Positions 63,903-64,000 of a DNA stretch of 64,000 nt are shown here, in pieces. A program made the position numbers and the translations under genes. The stretch is from JACCXG01 sp963836735 (GTDB lineage: Bacteria > Acidobacteriota > Vicinamibacteria > Vicinamibacterales > 2-12-FULL-66-21). The stretch covers positions 1-64,000 of the forward strand of contig CAWIKP010000025.1 in the NCBI GenBank assembly GCA_963836735.1. The letters run 5' to 3'. Numbering within the stretch: the stretch's first letter is position 1; the number at the start of each line of letters is the position of its first letter. The notes beneath the pieces were generated by a model. It saw only the letters and a program-made list of their open reading frames with translations, was not told the DNA's origin and did no database searches.

Positions 63903-64000
63903 ATGGCTGCGATCGACCGAATGCCGCGAAACGGTGTCCAATGGGTCGTGCGCTGGATCATCGCCGGGGCGGTCCTGATGGTGGTCCTGGCGCTCGTCCG
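63903..64000 (+). CDS. Possible membrane-protein gene, 5' part cut by window end
   Basis: A frame of 32 residues starts at ATG 63903 (MAAIDRMPRNGVQWVVRWII) and continues into a hydrophobic stretch (AGAVLMVVLALVR) at the window edge. The layout of a basic start and a first membrane helix is plausible for an inner-membrane protein. No family can be named from so short a piece, and a ribosome-binding site is not clear. Confidence 0.4.
   Translation, partial: MAAIDRMPRNGVQWVVRWIIAGAVLMVVLALV

Overview
The window is high-GC bacterial chromosome and most probably comes from an Acidobacteriota genome, likely of the Vicinamibacteria type. Three very large orphan permeases of the ADOP kind (Acidobacterial duplicated orphan permease) are present, two of them next to the PadR-type regulators that normally accompany them. 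There is also an Oar-like TonB-dependent receptor with a carboxypeptidase-regulatory N-terminus, a PVC/Acidobacteria-type CxxCH dehydrogenase, and many secreted or Tat-exported enzymes. No rRNA, tRNA, integrase, transposase or CRISPR array was recognised.

Layout. 0-3 kb: 3' end of a padR gene and ADOP permease 1. 3-17.5 kb: exported enzymes (GH16 glucanase, alpha/beta hydrolase, GT39-like membrane protein, beta-barrel protein, two esterase ORFs, a Tat-exported HisC-like aminotransferase, a galactose-oxidase-like copper radical oxidase with PKD modules, a serine hydrolase, a cupin). Several of these are frameshifted. 17.6-21.8 kb: a tandem pair of large secreted paralogues of unknown function; the second carries a captured carboxypeptidase-regulatory/TonB-plug-like segment. 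22-27.5 kb: ADOP permease 2 with PadR, then an ECF sigma factor coupled to a membrane protein and a coiled-coil protein. 27.5-31.4 kb: an FAD oxidoreductase, a Tat-exported enolase-superfamily enzyme and a membrane-anchored SRPBCC-like protein. 32-39 kb: the TonB receptor, a secreted unknown and the broken ADOP permease 3. 39-47.5 kb: hydrolases, a PQQ dehydrogenase, an ankyrin protein, an SMP-30 lactonase and a YCII protein. 47.8-51.1 kb: rsgA, a putative zinc-protease lipoprotein, a metallo-beta-lactamase-fold enzyme and an FHA protein. 51.2-57.1 kb: a LytS/LytTR signalling pair, a DinB-like protein, a hydrolase, a TPR-like protein and a ferredoxin-NADP reductase. 57.2-64 kb: a hybrid histidine kinase, a ceramidase-like enzyme, a CxxCH dehydrogenase and the start of another gene.

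Functional theme. Much of the content is periplasmic or outer-membrane handling of carbohydrate: glucanase, acetylxylan-esterase-like enzymes, copper radical oxidase, PQQ sugar dehydrogenase, SMP-30 lactonase, acid-sugar-dehydratase-like enolase homologue and a TonB receptor. Linking these into one oxidative sugar route is an inference, because the genes are scattered and not in one operon.

Two features of the DNA itself stand out. First, dispersed perfect palindromes occur: the CTTCCGCC-TGAA-GGCGGAAG and CTTCCGGCT-TT-AGCCGGAAG family at three loci, and a separate GGGTC/GACCC array. One palindromic element lies in frame inside a hydrolase gene downstream of its best ribosome-binding site. Second, about a third of the genes are interrupted by one or more frameshifts, some at G runs, and these are clustered. 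The protein sequence between the shifts stays clean, so consensus indel error is at least as likely as true pseudogenisation. Gene boundaries in those regions are approximate.
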